A stretch of DNA of 10,575 nt from NCBI GenBank assembly GCA_900545785.1, contig URAA01000045.1:1-10575 (forward strand), read 5' to 3'. Every line of letters begins with the position of its first letter. The stretch's first letter is position 1. This DNA comes from an uncultured Dialister sp. (GTDB lineage Bacteria; Bacillota; Negativicutes; Veillonellales; Dialisteraceae). The notes beneath the pieces are model-generated. The model was given only the letters and a program-made list of their open reading frames with translations. It had not been told where the DNA came from and ran no database searches. Below, one piece after another: positions 1-8,004 of the stretch. A program made the position numbers and the translations under genes.

Positions 1-621
1 CCCCAATACCGGTGTTCTTTTTTCGGCATCAATGGCAAGTCCCACTAAAGTATTGACAAGTGATACTCCGTCGGCTCCTGCATCTTCCACCGCTTTTGCA
101 ATAGAAACAATATCGGTTACATTGGGTGATAATTTCATAATGATGGGAAGATCTGTATTTTTCTTGACTGTTCTTGTTACTTCGGCCGCTACTTCGGCAT
201 CAGTTCCAAAAGATATTCCTCCGTTCTTTACGTTCGGACAAGAAATATTCACTTCCAATGCATCTACACCGTCTACGGATAAAGCTTCCGCCACCATCCC
301 GTATTCTTGAATATCTTTACCTACGATATTACAAATAACCGGTACATCATATTTTTTTAACTCCGGCAAATATTGTTTTTTAAAATAGTCCACCCCGGGA
401 TTTTCTAAACCTATACAGTTAAGCATTCCCGATGGTGTTTCTGCAATGCGTACACCTTCATTTCCTTCCCACGGTGTTAAAGCAAGACCTTTACAAGAAA
501 TAGCTCCTATCTGATTTAAATCCATATAATCTTTGTATTCAAGACCGAAGCCGAAAGTACCGGAAGCTGCGATAACAGGTGATTTCATTTTGATGCCCAA
601 GAATTCTACTCCCAAGTTCAT
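1..621 (-). CDS. pyrD: Dihydroorotate dehydrogenase B, catalytic subunit (class 1B), 3' part cut by window edge
   Basis: This is the FMN-containing catalytic subunit that oxidises dihydroorotate to orotate, the fourth step of de novo UMP synthesis. Only the first 207 residues are visible; a full class 1B protein has about 300, so the C-terminal third lies to the left of the window. The frame is open throughout. Family signatures are an N-terminal segment with SPVIAASGTFGFG (14-26), a TPSGMLNCIGLENPG stretch (62-76) and NISCPNVKNGG (125-135), where Cys128 is the expected catalytic base, followed by IIMKLSPN (160-167). The ATG start at 621 overlaps the pyrK stop as ATGA, and an AGAGGTGG ribosome binding site precedes it by 4 nt. 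The adjacent pyrK identifies the NAD-dependent 1B form rather than the fumarate-dependent 1A form. pyrF and pyrE are expected further downstream but are not visible. Confidence 0.96.
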   Translation of the reverse strand, partial: MNLGVEFLGIKMKSPVIAASGTFGFGLEYKDYMDLNQIGAISCKGLALTPWEGNEGVRIAETPSGMLNCIGLENPGVDYFKKQYLPELKKYDVPVICNIVGKDIQEYGMVAEALSVDGVDALEVNISCPNVKNGGISFGTDAEVAAEVTRTVKKNTDLPIIMKLSPNVTDIVSIAKAVEDAGADGVSLVNTLVGLAIDAEKRTPVLG

Positions 622-1382
622 AAAACCACCTCTTTTGCATCAAATACGGGACCGTCAAGACAGACTTTGTAGTGTCCTCCATTTGCTTTATCACAAACGC
701 AGGCAAGGCAAGTTCCCGTTCCGCATCCCATACGCCGCTCCATGGAAACTTCGCAATATATTCCTGCATCGGCTGCCATTTCAGCTGCTTTCCTCATCAT
801 GATTTCCGGGCCGCAAATGCAACATTCATCGACTTTTTCTTTGGCAAAAAGCTCCGGCAGGACAGAAACGGAAAATCCTTTTATACCATAAGAACCGTCA
901 TCGGTTGTTACAATCAATTGTTTTACATTTTTCGGAAAAAAATCCTTCCAAAATACTTCCTCTTTATTTCTTCCGCCGATGACTATCGTCATTTGTTTTG
1001 CTTCAGCACGTCTGGCCATGAACAGTATCGGCGCAATCCCTACACCGCCGCCGACGCCCACGATATGCCCGGCATTCATTGAAAAATGCGTTCCCAAGGG
1101 ACCCAGACTATCCAATCTGTCTCCCACTTTCATGCGGGAAAGTAATTCCGTACCTTCCCCGACTATCCGGTAAATGATTTCTACAAGTCCTTTCCCTGCC
1201 TCTGCTCCTGCTATGGAGATAGGCCGTCTTAATAACTTGCTTGAATCTCCCACTTTGACATGAATAAATTGTCCGGGTTTTGCATCTTTTGCTGTCAGCG
1301 GCAATTCAATCTGCATTCTCCAAACATCCGGCCCCACCTTCTCATGGAGACGAATGATTCCTTTTTCCACATATCCTGCCAC
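618..1382 (-). CDS. pyrK: Dihydroorotate dehydrogenase B, FAD/[2Fe-2S] electron-transfer subunit
   Basis: This protein of 254 residues (Bacillus PyrK is about the same length) passes electrons from the FMN of PyrD through a [2Fe-2S] cluster and FAD to NAD+. Visible motifs in order are RRPISIAG (52-59), the FAD-binding signature of ferredoxin-reductase-like folds; GGGVGIAPI (111-119), the nucleotide-binding loop; CGPEIMM (190-196); and the C-terminal iron-sulfur loop with Cys220, Cys225, Cys228 and Cys241. Cys230 is an additional nearby cysteine. Translation starts at a GTG at 1382: a GAGGAGG site lies 7 nt upstream inside the last codons of carB, and only 2 nt separate the carB stop from this start, so coupling to carB is likely. 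The 3' end overlaps pyrD by 4 nt (ATGA), which fits assembly of a PyrD2-PyrK2 heterotetramer in equal amounts. Confidence 0.96.
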   Translation of the reverse strand: MAGYVEKGIIRLHEKVGPDVWRMQIELPLTAKDAKPGQFIHVKVGDSSKLLRRPISIAGAEAGKGLVEIIYRIVGEGTELLSRMKVGDRLDSLGPLGTHFSMNAGHIVGVGGGVGIAPILFMARRAEAKQMTIVIGGRNKEEVFWKDFFPKNVKQLIVTTDDGSYGIKGFSVSVLPELFAKEKVDECCICGPEIMMRKAAEMAADAGIYCEVSMERRMGCGTGTCLACVCDKANGGHYKVCLDGPVFDAKEVVL

Positions 1383-1384
1383 AA

Positions 1385-4300
1385 CTATGCCTCCTCAATA
1401 TAGTCTTGAATGGCTTCTACATGTATATCTTCTTCACTCCCCGATTCCGCCATGACACGAAGCACTTCTTTGGCCGTATCGAAAGAAGTCAGACAAGGAA
1501 TTGCCAATTCTACGGCAATTCTTCGTAAATCATAGCCTTCCTGTTCAATCTGACTTCCGTAGGAAATCGTATTCAAAACCATATCTACCTTACCTGATTT
1601 TAAATATTTTTCGCAGTTTTCTCCTTTTTCATGGATCTTTTTTATAATTTCTACGGGAATTCCCAAATTCTTAAAATAGGCTCCCGTTCCTGACGTACTG
1701 ATTAAATGGTATCCTAATTTAACAAATCCTTTTGCCAGTTCAACAGTTTCCGGTTTATCTCTGTCGCTTACGGTAATTAAAATATTACCTTTGGAAGGAA
1801 TCATTAAATTTGCAGCCACTACCGCTTTATAAAGAGCTTCTTGATAGGTGCGTCCGATACCCATAACTTCACCGGTGGATTTCATTTCAGGTCCCAATTT
1901 GATTTCTACAAGTCCCAATTTGGAGAAAGAAAATACCGGCGCTTTAATTGCTACATATTTTTTAGGCGGTATCAGACCGGTCGGTAACTTTTCATCTGCT
2001 AAAGAACTGCCCAGTGCAATTCTTGTCGCATATTCCACCATATTGATCCCCGTAATTTTGCTCATAAAAGGAACGGTACGGCTTGCACGGGGGTTCACTT
2101 CGATAACATACACCGTTTCCCCAACAACGATAAACTGAATATTAACAAGCCCTTTTACATTCATCGCTCTTGCAATTTCCCGGGTATAATCAGTTAATGT
2201 ATCAATGATTTTCTGCGATAAATGTTGAGGCGGATACACGGCGAAAGAATCTCCGGAATGCACACCGGAACGTTCAATTTGTTCCATAATTCCCGGAATG
2301 CAAACTTCCACACCGTCAGAGATTGCATCCACTTCCACTTCTCTTCCGACCATATACTGATCGATCAAAACAGGATGTTCGTGAGAGGCAACCACCGCTT
2401 CTTTCAAATATTGCCTGAGTTCGGATTGATCATAGACTATTTGCATAGCCCGTCCTCCGAGAACATAGCTGGGTCGGACTATCAGCGGATAAGAAAGCTC
2501 CGCCGTTTTTTCCATTGCTTCCTCAACACTTTCTACAAGACACCCTTTGGGTCTTGCAATGCCGAGCTGGCCCATTAAAGTATCAAACCGTTCCCTATCT
2601 TCGGCCATGTCGATACTTTCATTGGATGTTCCGATAATTTTTATTCCTCTTTTAGCCATAGGAGTTGCTAAATTAATGGCCGTCTGCCCTCCGAACTGAC
2701 AAATAACCCCCTCCGGTTTCTCTTTATCAATAACAGAAAGAACATCTTCTTCAGTAAGAGGTTCGAAATACAATGCATCAGATGTATCAAAGTCTGTAGA
2801 AACCGTCTCCGGATTATTGTTAATGACAATGGATTTTTTCCCCGCTTTTGTCAATGCCCAAGAAGCATGGACAGAGCAATAGTCAAATTCTATTCCCTGT
2901 CCGATTCGGATCGGTCCGGAGCCGAATACGATAACAGACTTTTCACCTTGAGGCTTTACTTCATCTTCACTTCCATATGTAGAGTAATAGTAAGGTGTAC
3001 GTGCCTCAAATTCTGCCGCACAAGTATCTACCATTTTATATTTGGTATGATAATCCATCTTCTTTTTAAAATTTTCCACATCTTTTACGGATACTTCTGC
3101 AAATTGGGCAATCGCAAAATCTGGCATCTGGATACGTTTAGCCGCTTTTAAAGTTTCTTCCGTGAGACCCTCTTTTAGAAGTAAACGCTCCATACGGATA
3201 ATATTTTGAATTTTATAAATGAAGAATAAATCTATTTTTGTAATTCGATTGATCTCTTCCGGCTCAATACCTCTGCGAAGTGCTTCCGCCAAAACAAATA
3301 ACCTTTCATTATCTATTCTACGAAGGAGGCAGCGGATATCATACAAGGACTGTCCGTCCAATTTCTTTAAATGCAGATACCCCTCTCCCACTTCCAAAGA
3401 ACGAAGCGCTTTTAACAGTGCACCTTCCAAAGTGCGGTCCAAAGCCATAACTTCGCCGGTCGCTTTCATCTGTGTTCCGATCGAGCGGTCAGCTAAGGTA
3501 AATTTTTCAAAAGGCCATCTCGGGTACTTAATGACCACATAGTCAATCGAAGGTTCGAAGCAAGCCTTTGTATTTTTAGTAATCGCATTGGTGATTTCAT
3601 CCAGATGCATTCCCAAAGCCACCTTGGCTGCCACTTTGGCAATAGGATATCCCGTGGCTTTTGAAGCCAATGCGGAAGAACGGCTGACCCGGGGATTGAC
3701 TTCAATAACATAATAATTATTTGTTCGTACGTCCAATGCATACTGAACATTGCACCCGCCTTCAATTTGCAGATAGCGGATGATATCCAAAGATGCGGTC
3801 CTCATCATCTGATATTGTTCGTCTGTCAACGTCTGAGTCGGTGCCACAACGATGGAGTCCCCTGTATGTACTCCTACGGGATCTATATTTTCCATGGCGC
3901 AGACAATAATACAATTATCGGCTTCGTCACGCATCACTTCGAACTCTATTTCTTTCCAGCCTGCTACCGATCTTTCCACAAGAATTTGATTAATAGGAGA
4001 AAGTTTGATTCCTCTGTTCGATATTTCTTCCATTTCATACCGATCGTGGGCAATTCCTCCTCCGGTACCGCCCAAAGTATAAGCAGGCCGTATAATAACG
4101 GGATATCCGATTTTATCTGCAAAAGCAATCGCCGGTTCCAGCTCTTCAAAAATATCGCTTTCCGGTACAGGCTGATGAATTTCATTCATCGCTTCTTTAA
4201 AAAGTTCTCTGTCTTCCGCATGTTTGATAGCATGAAGGGAAGATCCCAATAATTGCACGCCATATTCTTCCAAAACGCCGGCATCGGACAGTTCCACTGC

Positions 4301-4591
4301 CATATTTAACCCGACTTGTCCGCCTAAAGTAGCCAAAAGTGCATCGGGCCGCTCTTTTTTGATAACTTCTGTAACAAAGGGAAGTGTGATCGGTTCGATA
4401 TAGACACGATCGGCAATATCCGTATCCGTCATAATGGTAGACGGATTACTGTTGACTAAAACGACCTCCACGCCTTCTTCTCTTAAAGAACGACAAGCTT
4501 GTGTGCCTGCATAGTCAAATTCTGCAGCTTGTCCGATTACGATAGGCCCGGAACCAATGACCAAAACTTTTTTTACATCTTTCTTTGTCAT
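1385..4591 (-). CDS. carB: Carbamoyl-phosphate synthase large subunit
   Basis: This subunit makes carbamoyl phosphate from bicarbonate, two ATP and the ammonia channelled from CarA, feeding pyrimidine and arginine synthesis. At 1068 residues it is full length (E. coli 1073). The internal duplication is clear. The first ATP-grasp half runs to about residue 400, with VIGSGPIVIGQAAEFDYAG (11-29), RPAYTLGGTGGG (168-179) and EVNPRVSRSSALASKATG (297-314). An oligomerisation segment covers about 400-550. The second half has VFGSGPIRIGQGIEFDY (555-571), RPSYVLGGRAM (706-716) and EVNPRASRTVPFMSKITG (831-848). The MGS-like allosteric domain covers about 935-1068 and includes STSGTG (965-970), part of the usual UMP/PRPP effector site. 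ATG at 4591 overlaps the carA stop as ATGA, and GGAGGA lies 9 nt upstream inside carA. No second large subunit is visible here to suggest a separate arginine-specific enzyme. Confidence 0.98.
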   Translation of the reverse strand: MTKKDVKKVLVIGSGPIVIGQAAEFDYAGTQACRSLREEGVEVVLVNSNPSTIMTDTDIADRVYIEPITLPFVTEVIKKERPDALLATLGGQVGLNMAVELSDAGVLEEYGVQLLGSSLHAIKHAEDRELFKEAMNEIHQPVPESDIFEELEPAIAFADKIGYPVIIRPAYTLGGTGGGIAHDRYEMEEISNRGIKLSPINQILVERSVAGWKEIEFEVMRDEADNCIIVCAMENIDPVGVHTGDSIVVAPTQTLTDEQYQMMRTASLDIIRYLQIEGGCNVQYALDVRTNNYYVIEVNPRVSRSSALASKATGYPIAKVAAKVALGMHLDEITNAITKNTKACFEPSIDYVVIKYPRWPFEKFTLADRSIGTQMKATGEVMALDRTLEGALLKALRSLEVGEGYLHLKKLDGQSLYDIRCLLRRIDNERLFVLAEALRRGIEPEEINRITKIDLFFIYKIQNIIRMERLLLKEGLTEETLKAAKRIQMPDFAIAQFAEVSVKDVENFKKKMDYHTKYKMVDTCAAEFEARTPYYYSTYGSEDEVKPQGEKSVIVFGSGPIRIGQGIEFDYCSVHASWALTKAGKKSIVINNNPETVSTDFDTSDALYFEPLTEEDVLSVIDKEKPEGVICQFGGQTAINLATPMAKRGIKIIGTSNESIDMAEDRERFDTLMGQLGIARPKGCLVESVEEAMEKTAELSYPLIVRPSYVLGGRAMQIVYDQSELRQYLKEAVVASHEHPVLIDQYMVGREVEVDAISDGVEVCIPGIMEQIERSGVHSGDSFAVYPPQHLSQKIIDTLTDYTREIARAMNVKGLVNIQFIVVGETVYVIEVNPRASRTVPFMSKITGINMVEYATRIALGSSLADEKLPTGLIPPKKYVAIKAPVFSFSKLGLVEIKLGPEMKSTGEVMGIGRTYQEALYKAVVAANLMIPSKGNILITVSDRDKPETVELAKGFVKLGYHLISTSGTGAYFKNLGIPVEIIKKIHEKGENCEKYLKSGKVDMVLNTISYGSQIEQEGYDLRRIAVELAIPCLTSFDTAKEVLRVMAESGSEEDIHVEAIQDYIEEA
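1390..1396 (-). promoter_or_regulatory. Ribosome binding site of pyrK, inside carB
   Basis: GAGGAGG on the minus strand, formed by the Glu-Glu codons at the very end of carB, 7 nt before the GTG start at 1382. It supports the GTG as the true start and implies coupling of pyrK to carB translation. Confidence 0.8.
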
Positions 4592-5652
4592 TTTTTAAAT
4601 TCCTCCATCGCTTTTTTAAATTCAGCAAATAAATAAAAGTTGTCTGTCGGTCCCGGCGCTGCTTCAGGATGGTATTGAACTGCCTGGATGGGAAGTGTTT
4701 TGTGACGAAAACCTTCTATTGTCCCATCATTCAAACTTCTGTGAGTGATTTCCATACAGTCCGGCAATCCCTCGTCAGAAAGTGCATATCCGTGATTCTG
4801 GCTGGTAATATAAACTCTTCCGGTTCTTAAATCTTTTACCGGATGATTGGCGCCCCTATGCCCGAAAGGTAATTTAAATGTATGAGCCCCCAAAGCCAAC
4901 CCTAACATTTGTATACCCAGACAGATTCCGAAAATGGGTTTTTTACCTATTAATTTTTTGACTGTTTCAATTACATAAGGAATATCTTCCGGATTTCCCG
5001 GTCCGGGGCTTAAAAACAAACCGTCCGGATCATTTTCCAACAACTTTTCTGCCGGTGTATTCGCAGGAAAAACATGAATTGTGCAATCGTTGGCTGCCAA
5101 ACTTTGTAAGATGCTTTCCTTTAATCCGCAATCCAATAAGGAGACTTGATATTTTCCATCCCCATAAGTATAAGAATATTCCGTTGTTACTTTTTCTACC
5201 TGATTTCGATATATCGGCTTTTCCAATGCTTCCTGAATTTCTTTTTCGGTCCTGTCTTCACTGACTATGACGGCTTTCATGATCCCCATGGTACGGACCA
5301 CACGGGTTACCGCCCGTGTATCTACATTATAAAGGCATGGTATGTGGTACTTTTCTATAAAATCTATGATAGTCTCCTCACACTCCCAGTTGCTGGGATG
5401 TGTTGTGATCTGATCCAATACATATCCTGTAGCTGCAGGTTTTCTGTTTTGTATAAAATTATTATTGGCGCCATAATTTCCGATCAGCGGATAGGTTAAG
5501 ACAAGGATCTGCCCTTCATAAGAAGGATCTGTAAAGCACTCTTGATAACCGGTCATACCTGTGTTAAACACAAGTTCACCCATTCCTTCCGCCGTCCCCA
5601 ATAATTCACCTTCAAATCTGATTCCGTTTTCTAAAATTAAAAGCCCTTTCAT
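4588..5652 (-). CDS. carA: Carbamoyl-phosphate synthase small subunit (glutamine amidotransferase)
   Basis: This subunit hydrolyses glutamine and delivers ammonia to CarB. Its 354 residues match the shorter Gram-positive form (about 360). The N-terminal CarA-specific domain carries GELVFNTGMTGYQE (25-38) and TDPSYEGQIL (41-50). The class I glutamine amidotransferase domain follows, with SPGPGNPED (215-223), the nucleophile elbow GICLGIQ (242-248; Cys244), SQNHGYA (284-290) and YHPEAAPGP (327-335), where His328 and Glu330 complete the triad. All catalytic residues are present, so the enzyme should be active. The ATG at 5652 overlaps the pyrC stop as ATGA, and the gene ends with the same kind of 4-nt overlap into carB. 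Coupling at both ends would keep the two subunits in step. The ribosome binding site is weaker than its neighbours' (an AAGGTG-like run), consistent with dependence on ribosomes arriving from pyrC. Confidence 0.98.
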   Translation of the reverse strand: MKGLLILENGIRFEGELLGTAEGMGELVFNTGMTGYQECFTDPSYEGQILVLTYPLIGNYGANNNFIQNRKPAATGYVLDQITTHPSNWECEETIIDFIEKYHIPCLYNVDTRAVTRVVRTMGIMKAVIVSEDRTEKEIQEALEKPIYRNQVEKVTTEYSYTYGDGKYQVSLLDCGLKESILQSLAANDCTIHVFPANTPAEKLLENDPDGLFLSPGPGNPEDIPYVIETVKKLIGKKPIFGICLGIQMLGLALGAHTFKLPFGHRGANHPVKDLRTGRVYITSQNHGYALSDEGLPDCMEITHRSLNDGTIEGFRHKTLPIQAVQYHPEAAPGPTDNFYLFAEFKKAMEEFKK

Positions 5653-6938
5653 TTAAACACCTTACCTTCTTTCATAACTACTTCACCATTTACCACTGTC
5701 AGAACCGCTTTCCCTTTCAGTTTGATTCCTTCATAAGGTGTAAATAAAGATTTCGTATAGAGTTCTTCTCCCCTTACGATCCATTCTTTATCGGGATCAA
5801 TAACGGTTATATCCGCATCTTCTCCGACTTCAATAACTCCGCCGGAAACTCCGAGCAATTTTGCGGGATTCACGGACATCAACTCAACAATTTTGTCGAT
5901 TGTCATCTTTTCTTCATGATAAAGTACCGTCAAAGCAGATGCCAAAGATGTTTCAAGCCCCGCTATTCCATTCGGCGCACAATTAAAAGGTACATCTTTT
6001 TCCTCATCTGCATGCGGTGCATGATCCGTTATGATGGCGTCGACAGTACCGTCTTTCAAACCTTCTATCAAGGCTCTCCTGTCATTTTCCCTTCGAATGG
6101 GAGGAGCCATTTTGAAAGATGATTCATAGTTTTTAAGATAATCATCAGTAAAATATAAATGCTGTGCCGTTACTTCCGTAGAACAGTGCACTCCCCTTTT
6201 CTTCGCTTCACGGATCATCTCTACTGACTTTTCGGAACTCACATGAGCTATATGTATATGGCATCCTGTCAATTCTGACAGTAATAAATCTCTTGCTACG
6301 GCAATATCTTCTCCTGCTGCGGGTCTTCCCGTTACCCCCATTTTGAAAGATACTTCCCCTTCATTCATAAATCCTTGGCTGCACATGGTCATATCTTCCG
6401 CATGATCGATGATCATTTTTCCCAATTGATCGGAATATTCCATCGCTCTGCGCATAAAGTTTGCGTTTTCCACATAGTGTCCGTCATCAGAAAAAGCAAC
6501 CGCTCCGTTATATGCCATATCACCCATTTCTGAGAGTTGTTTTCCTTCCAGATTTTTGGATATGGCACCTATAATGCTAACCTTAACAACACCGGTTTCT
6601 CCTATGCGATGAAGTACATCTCTATATACTGCGGCATTATCAATCACAGGTTTTGTATTCGCCATAGTAGCCACACGGGTGATTCCTCCGGCCGCTGCGG
6701 CCTGTGTACCTGTATGAATATCTTCTTTGGCTTCTTGCCCCGGTTCACGGAGATGAACATGCATATCAATTAATCCGGGAGTTACAAAAAGACCTTCCGC
6801 ATCAAAAATTTCCGCATCCGCTGTTTCGGCAATTCCGCCGACAGACAGCACTTTACCGTTTTCAATAACAATATCTCCCTTTTCGTGCTGATTCTTTGCA
6901 GGATTTATAATTATTCCGTTTTTAATTATCAATCTCAA
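5649..6938 (-). CDS. pyrC: Dihydroorotase (class I, zinc-dependent)
   Basis: The enzyme cyclises N-carbamoyl-aspartate to dihydroorotate, the third pathway step. Its 429 residues match the B. subtilis-type class I enzyme of the amidohydrolase superfamily. Visible metal and active-site residues are His60 and His62 in DMHVHLREPGQ, then NTKP (94-97), Asp152 in FSDDGH, His179 in DHAED, His232 in HIAHVSS and Asp305 in TDHAPHA. These are the six ligands expected for a zinc site of this class, which uses Asp at the position where other dihydroorotases carry a carboxylated Lys. The start is read as TTG at 6938: GGAGGG ends 8 nt upstream, the frame has no nearby ATG, and the N-terminus RLIIKNGIIINP is where the family begins. 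A second in-frame TTG two codons later is less well spaced. The gene overlaps the end of pyrB by 17 nt. Confidence 0.97.
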   Translation of the reverse strand: MRLIIKNGIIINPAKNQHEKGDIVIENGKVLSVGGIAETADAEIFDAEGLFVTPGLIDMHVHLREPGQEAKEDIHTGTQAAAAGGITRVATMANTKPVIDNAAVYRDVLHRIGETGVVKVSIIGAISKNLEGKQLSEMGDMAYNGAVAFSDDGHYVENANFMRRAMEYSDQLGKMIIDHAEDMTMCSQGFMNEGEVSFKMGVTGRPAAGEDIAVARDLLLSELTGCHIHIAHVSSEKSVEMIREAKKRGVHCSTEVTAQHLYFTDDYLKNYESSFKMAPPIRRENDRRALIEGLKDGTVDAIITDHAPHADEEKDVPFNCAPNGIAGLETSLASALTVLYHEEKMTIDKIVELMSVNPAKLLGVSGGVIEVGEDADITVIDPDKEWIVRGEELYTKSLFTPYEGIKLKGKAVLTVVNGEVVMKEGKVFK

Positions 6939-7887
6939 TGTCTTTTCCCTCCGTCAACGTCAAATACAGCAGGGCCATCCGGACTGCCACACCGTTACGA
7001 ACTTCTTCCTGTATCCATGATTGCTCATCATAGGCAACTTCCGTAGCAATTTCAATTCCTCTGTTCATCGGTCCGGGATGGAGAATCGTCACATCCGGTT
7101 TACATAAGGCCAATCGGGATTTATTAATCCCCCAAAGTCTTGCATATTCTCTGGTGGTAGGGAAAAAACCCGAAGCTGCTCTTTCCAGTTGAATACGAAG
7201 AATATTAACAGCATCCGCATTATGGAGTGCGTCTTCCAGACGATCATCCACAACAGCCCCCATTTTCTCCAGTTCTTTCGGCACTAAAGTGCGGGGTCCC
7301 GTTAAATGAACTTCTGCCCCCAATTTAGTAAATCCGTAAATGTCGCTTCTTGCTACACGGGAATGGAGTATATCTCCTATGATCACATATTTCATTCCTT
7401 TTATTTGCTTTCCCGACTCACGAACTGTAAACAATTCCAATAAAGTTTGTGTCGGATGCGCATGTGCCCCGTCTCCCGCATTAAATATCAACGGTGTTTT
7501 GACCTTGGGACTCTTCACCTTAGATGCAAAAAGAGCGGCCCCCTCTGACGAATCGCGAATAATTACTCCGTCTGTTCCCATTGCTGAAACAGTAAGCAAA
7601 GTATCTCGCATACTTTCACCTTTCGTCATCGAGCTGCTGCTCTTTGTAATATTGATAACATCGGCTCCTAAATATTTTCCGGCAAGTTCAAAGGAACTTC
7701 TGGTTCTCGTGGATGCCTCGGAAAATACAGTTACGATTGATTTTCCTTTCAGATAATCTCTTTTTTTATTTTTTGACAGCAACACTCTTTTCATTTGTGC
7801 CGCCACCTCAAGAATCCGTTCGATCTCCGAAGAAGATAAACTCTCCATATCTAAAATCGATCGGCCCTGCAGTGAAACTGTACTCAT
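6922..7887 (-). CDS. pyrB: Aspartate carbamoyltransferase catalytic subunit
   Basis: This enzyme condenses carbamoyl phosphate with aspartate, the committed pyrimidine step. With the ATG at 7887 it has 321 residues, near the family norm. Signatures are the carbamoyl-phosphate loop SEASTRTRSSFE (56-67), the mobile loop with Lys89 in SSSSMTKGES (83-92), HAHPTQTLLELF (142-153) and LHPGPMNRGIEI (269-280). An upstream in-frame TTG at 7905 would add six residues but would place the strong AAGGAGG site inside the gene; that site sits 5 nt before the ATG, so the ATG is chosen. No pyrI regulatory subunit or inactive DHOase-like partner is adjacent, so the enzyme is inferred to be a simple catalytic trimer, as in Bacillus. 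It is the first gene of the pyr operon, and its 3' end contains the ribosome binding site and TTG start of pyrC. Confidence 0.97.
   Translation of the reverse strand: MSTVSLQGRSILDMESLSSSEIERILEVAAQMKRVLLSKNKKRDYLKGKSIVTVFSEASTRTRSSFELAGKYLGADVINITKSSSSMTKGESMRDTLLTVSAMGTDGVIIRDSSEGAALFASKVKSPKVKTPLIFNAGDGAHAHPTQTLLELFTVRESGKQIKGMKYVIIGDILHSRVARSDIYGFTKLGAEVHLTGPRTLVPKELEKMGAVVDDRLEDALHNADAVNILRIQLERAASGFFPTTREYARLWGINKSRLALCKPDVTILHPGPMNRGIEIATEVAYDEQSWIQEEVRNGVAVRMALLYLTLTEGKDIEIDN
6947..6952 (-). promoter_or_regulatory. Ribosome binding site of pyrC, inside pyrB
   Basis: GGAGGG on the minus strand, 8 nt before the TTG at 6938. It lies within the last codons of pyrB and decides the unusual TTG start, since no ATG is suitably placed. 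Confidence 0.75.
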
Positions 7888-7892
7888 GCCGG

Positions 7893-7899
7893 CCTCCTT
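7893..7899 (-). promoter_or_regulatory. Ribosome binding site of pyrB
   Basis: AAGGAGG on the minus strand, 5 nt before the ATG at 7887. It is a near-perfect anti-16S match and rules out the longer reading frame that begins at the TTG at 7905, which would overlap it. Confidence 0.85.
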
Positions 7900-7900
7900 A

Positions 7901-7931
7901 AACAAAATACATAAAATGATTTATCTTTGTT
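7901..7931. repeat. AT-rich interrupted palindrome over the pyrB transcription start
   Basis: Two nested arm pairs are visible on the plus strand: outer AACAAA (7901-7906) with TTTGTT (7926-7931), and inner ATAAA (7911-7915) with TTTAT (7920-7924) around a 4-nt centre. The spacers between inner and outer arms are unequal (4 and 1 nt). The element spans the region between the -10 hexamer and the pyrB ribosome binding site, where a repressor operator could lie. In a region this AT-rich the match could also be chance, so the regulatory role is inference. Confidence 0.35.
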
Positions 7932-7960
7932 ATTTTAAGGTATTCACTCTATATTTTCAA
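7932..7960 (-). promoter_or_regulatory. Sigma-A-type promoter of the pyr operon
   Basis: On the minus strand a -35 hexamer TTGAAA (7955-7960) and a -10 hexamer TAAAAT (7932-7937) are separated by exactly 17 nt. Transcription would start near 7925, giving a leader of only about 40 nt before the pyrB ATG at 7887. Both hexamers match consensus at five of six positions. The promoter lies in the 117-nt gap after the OLD-family gene. The short leader leaves no room for an antiterminator/terminator pair, and I see no PyrR-binding-loop-like sequence or T-tract hairpin in it. Confidence 0.7.
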
Positions 7961-8004
7961 CATGAAAACCATTAAAATTCTGTGAACAAAATATCCTCTG
8001 CCGT

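Noticed and set aside
32..310. Plus-strand open frame of 92 codons at the left edge.
   Set aside because: It is antisense to pyrD, whose minus-strand frame is open from 621 to the edge and carries the catalytic NISCPN motif.
2222..4252. Several plus-strand open frames of 90-160 codons antisense to carB (for example 2222-2578 and 3767-4252).
   Set aside because: They lie wholly opposite a full-length, motif-complete carB, have no family resemblance and no convincing ribosome binding sites; they are shadows of carB codon structure.
7888..7905. Six-codon N-terminal extension of pyrB from a TTG at 7905.
   Set aside because: The extension would contain the AAGGAGG ribosome binding site of the ATG at 7887 and lacks a site of its own.
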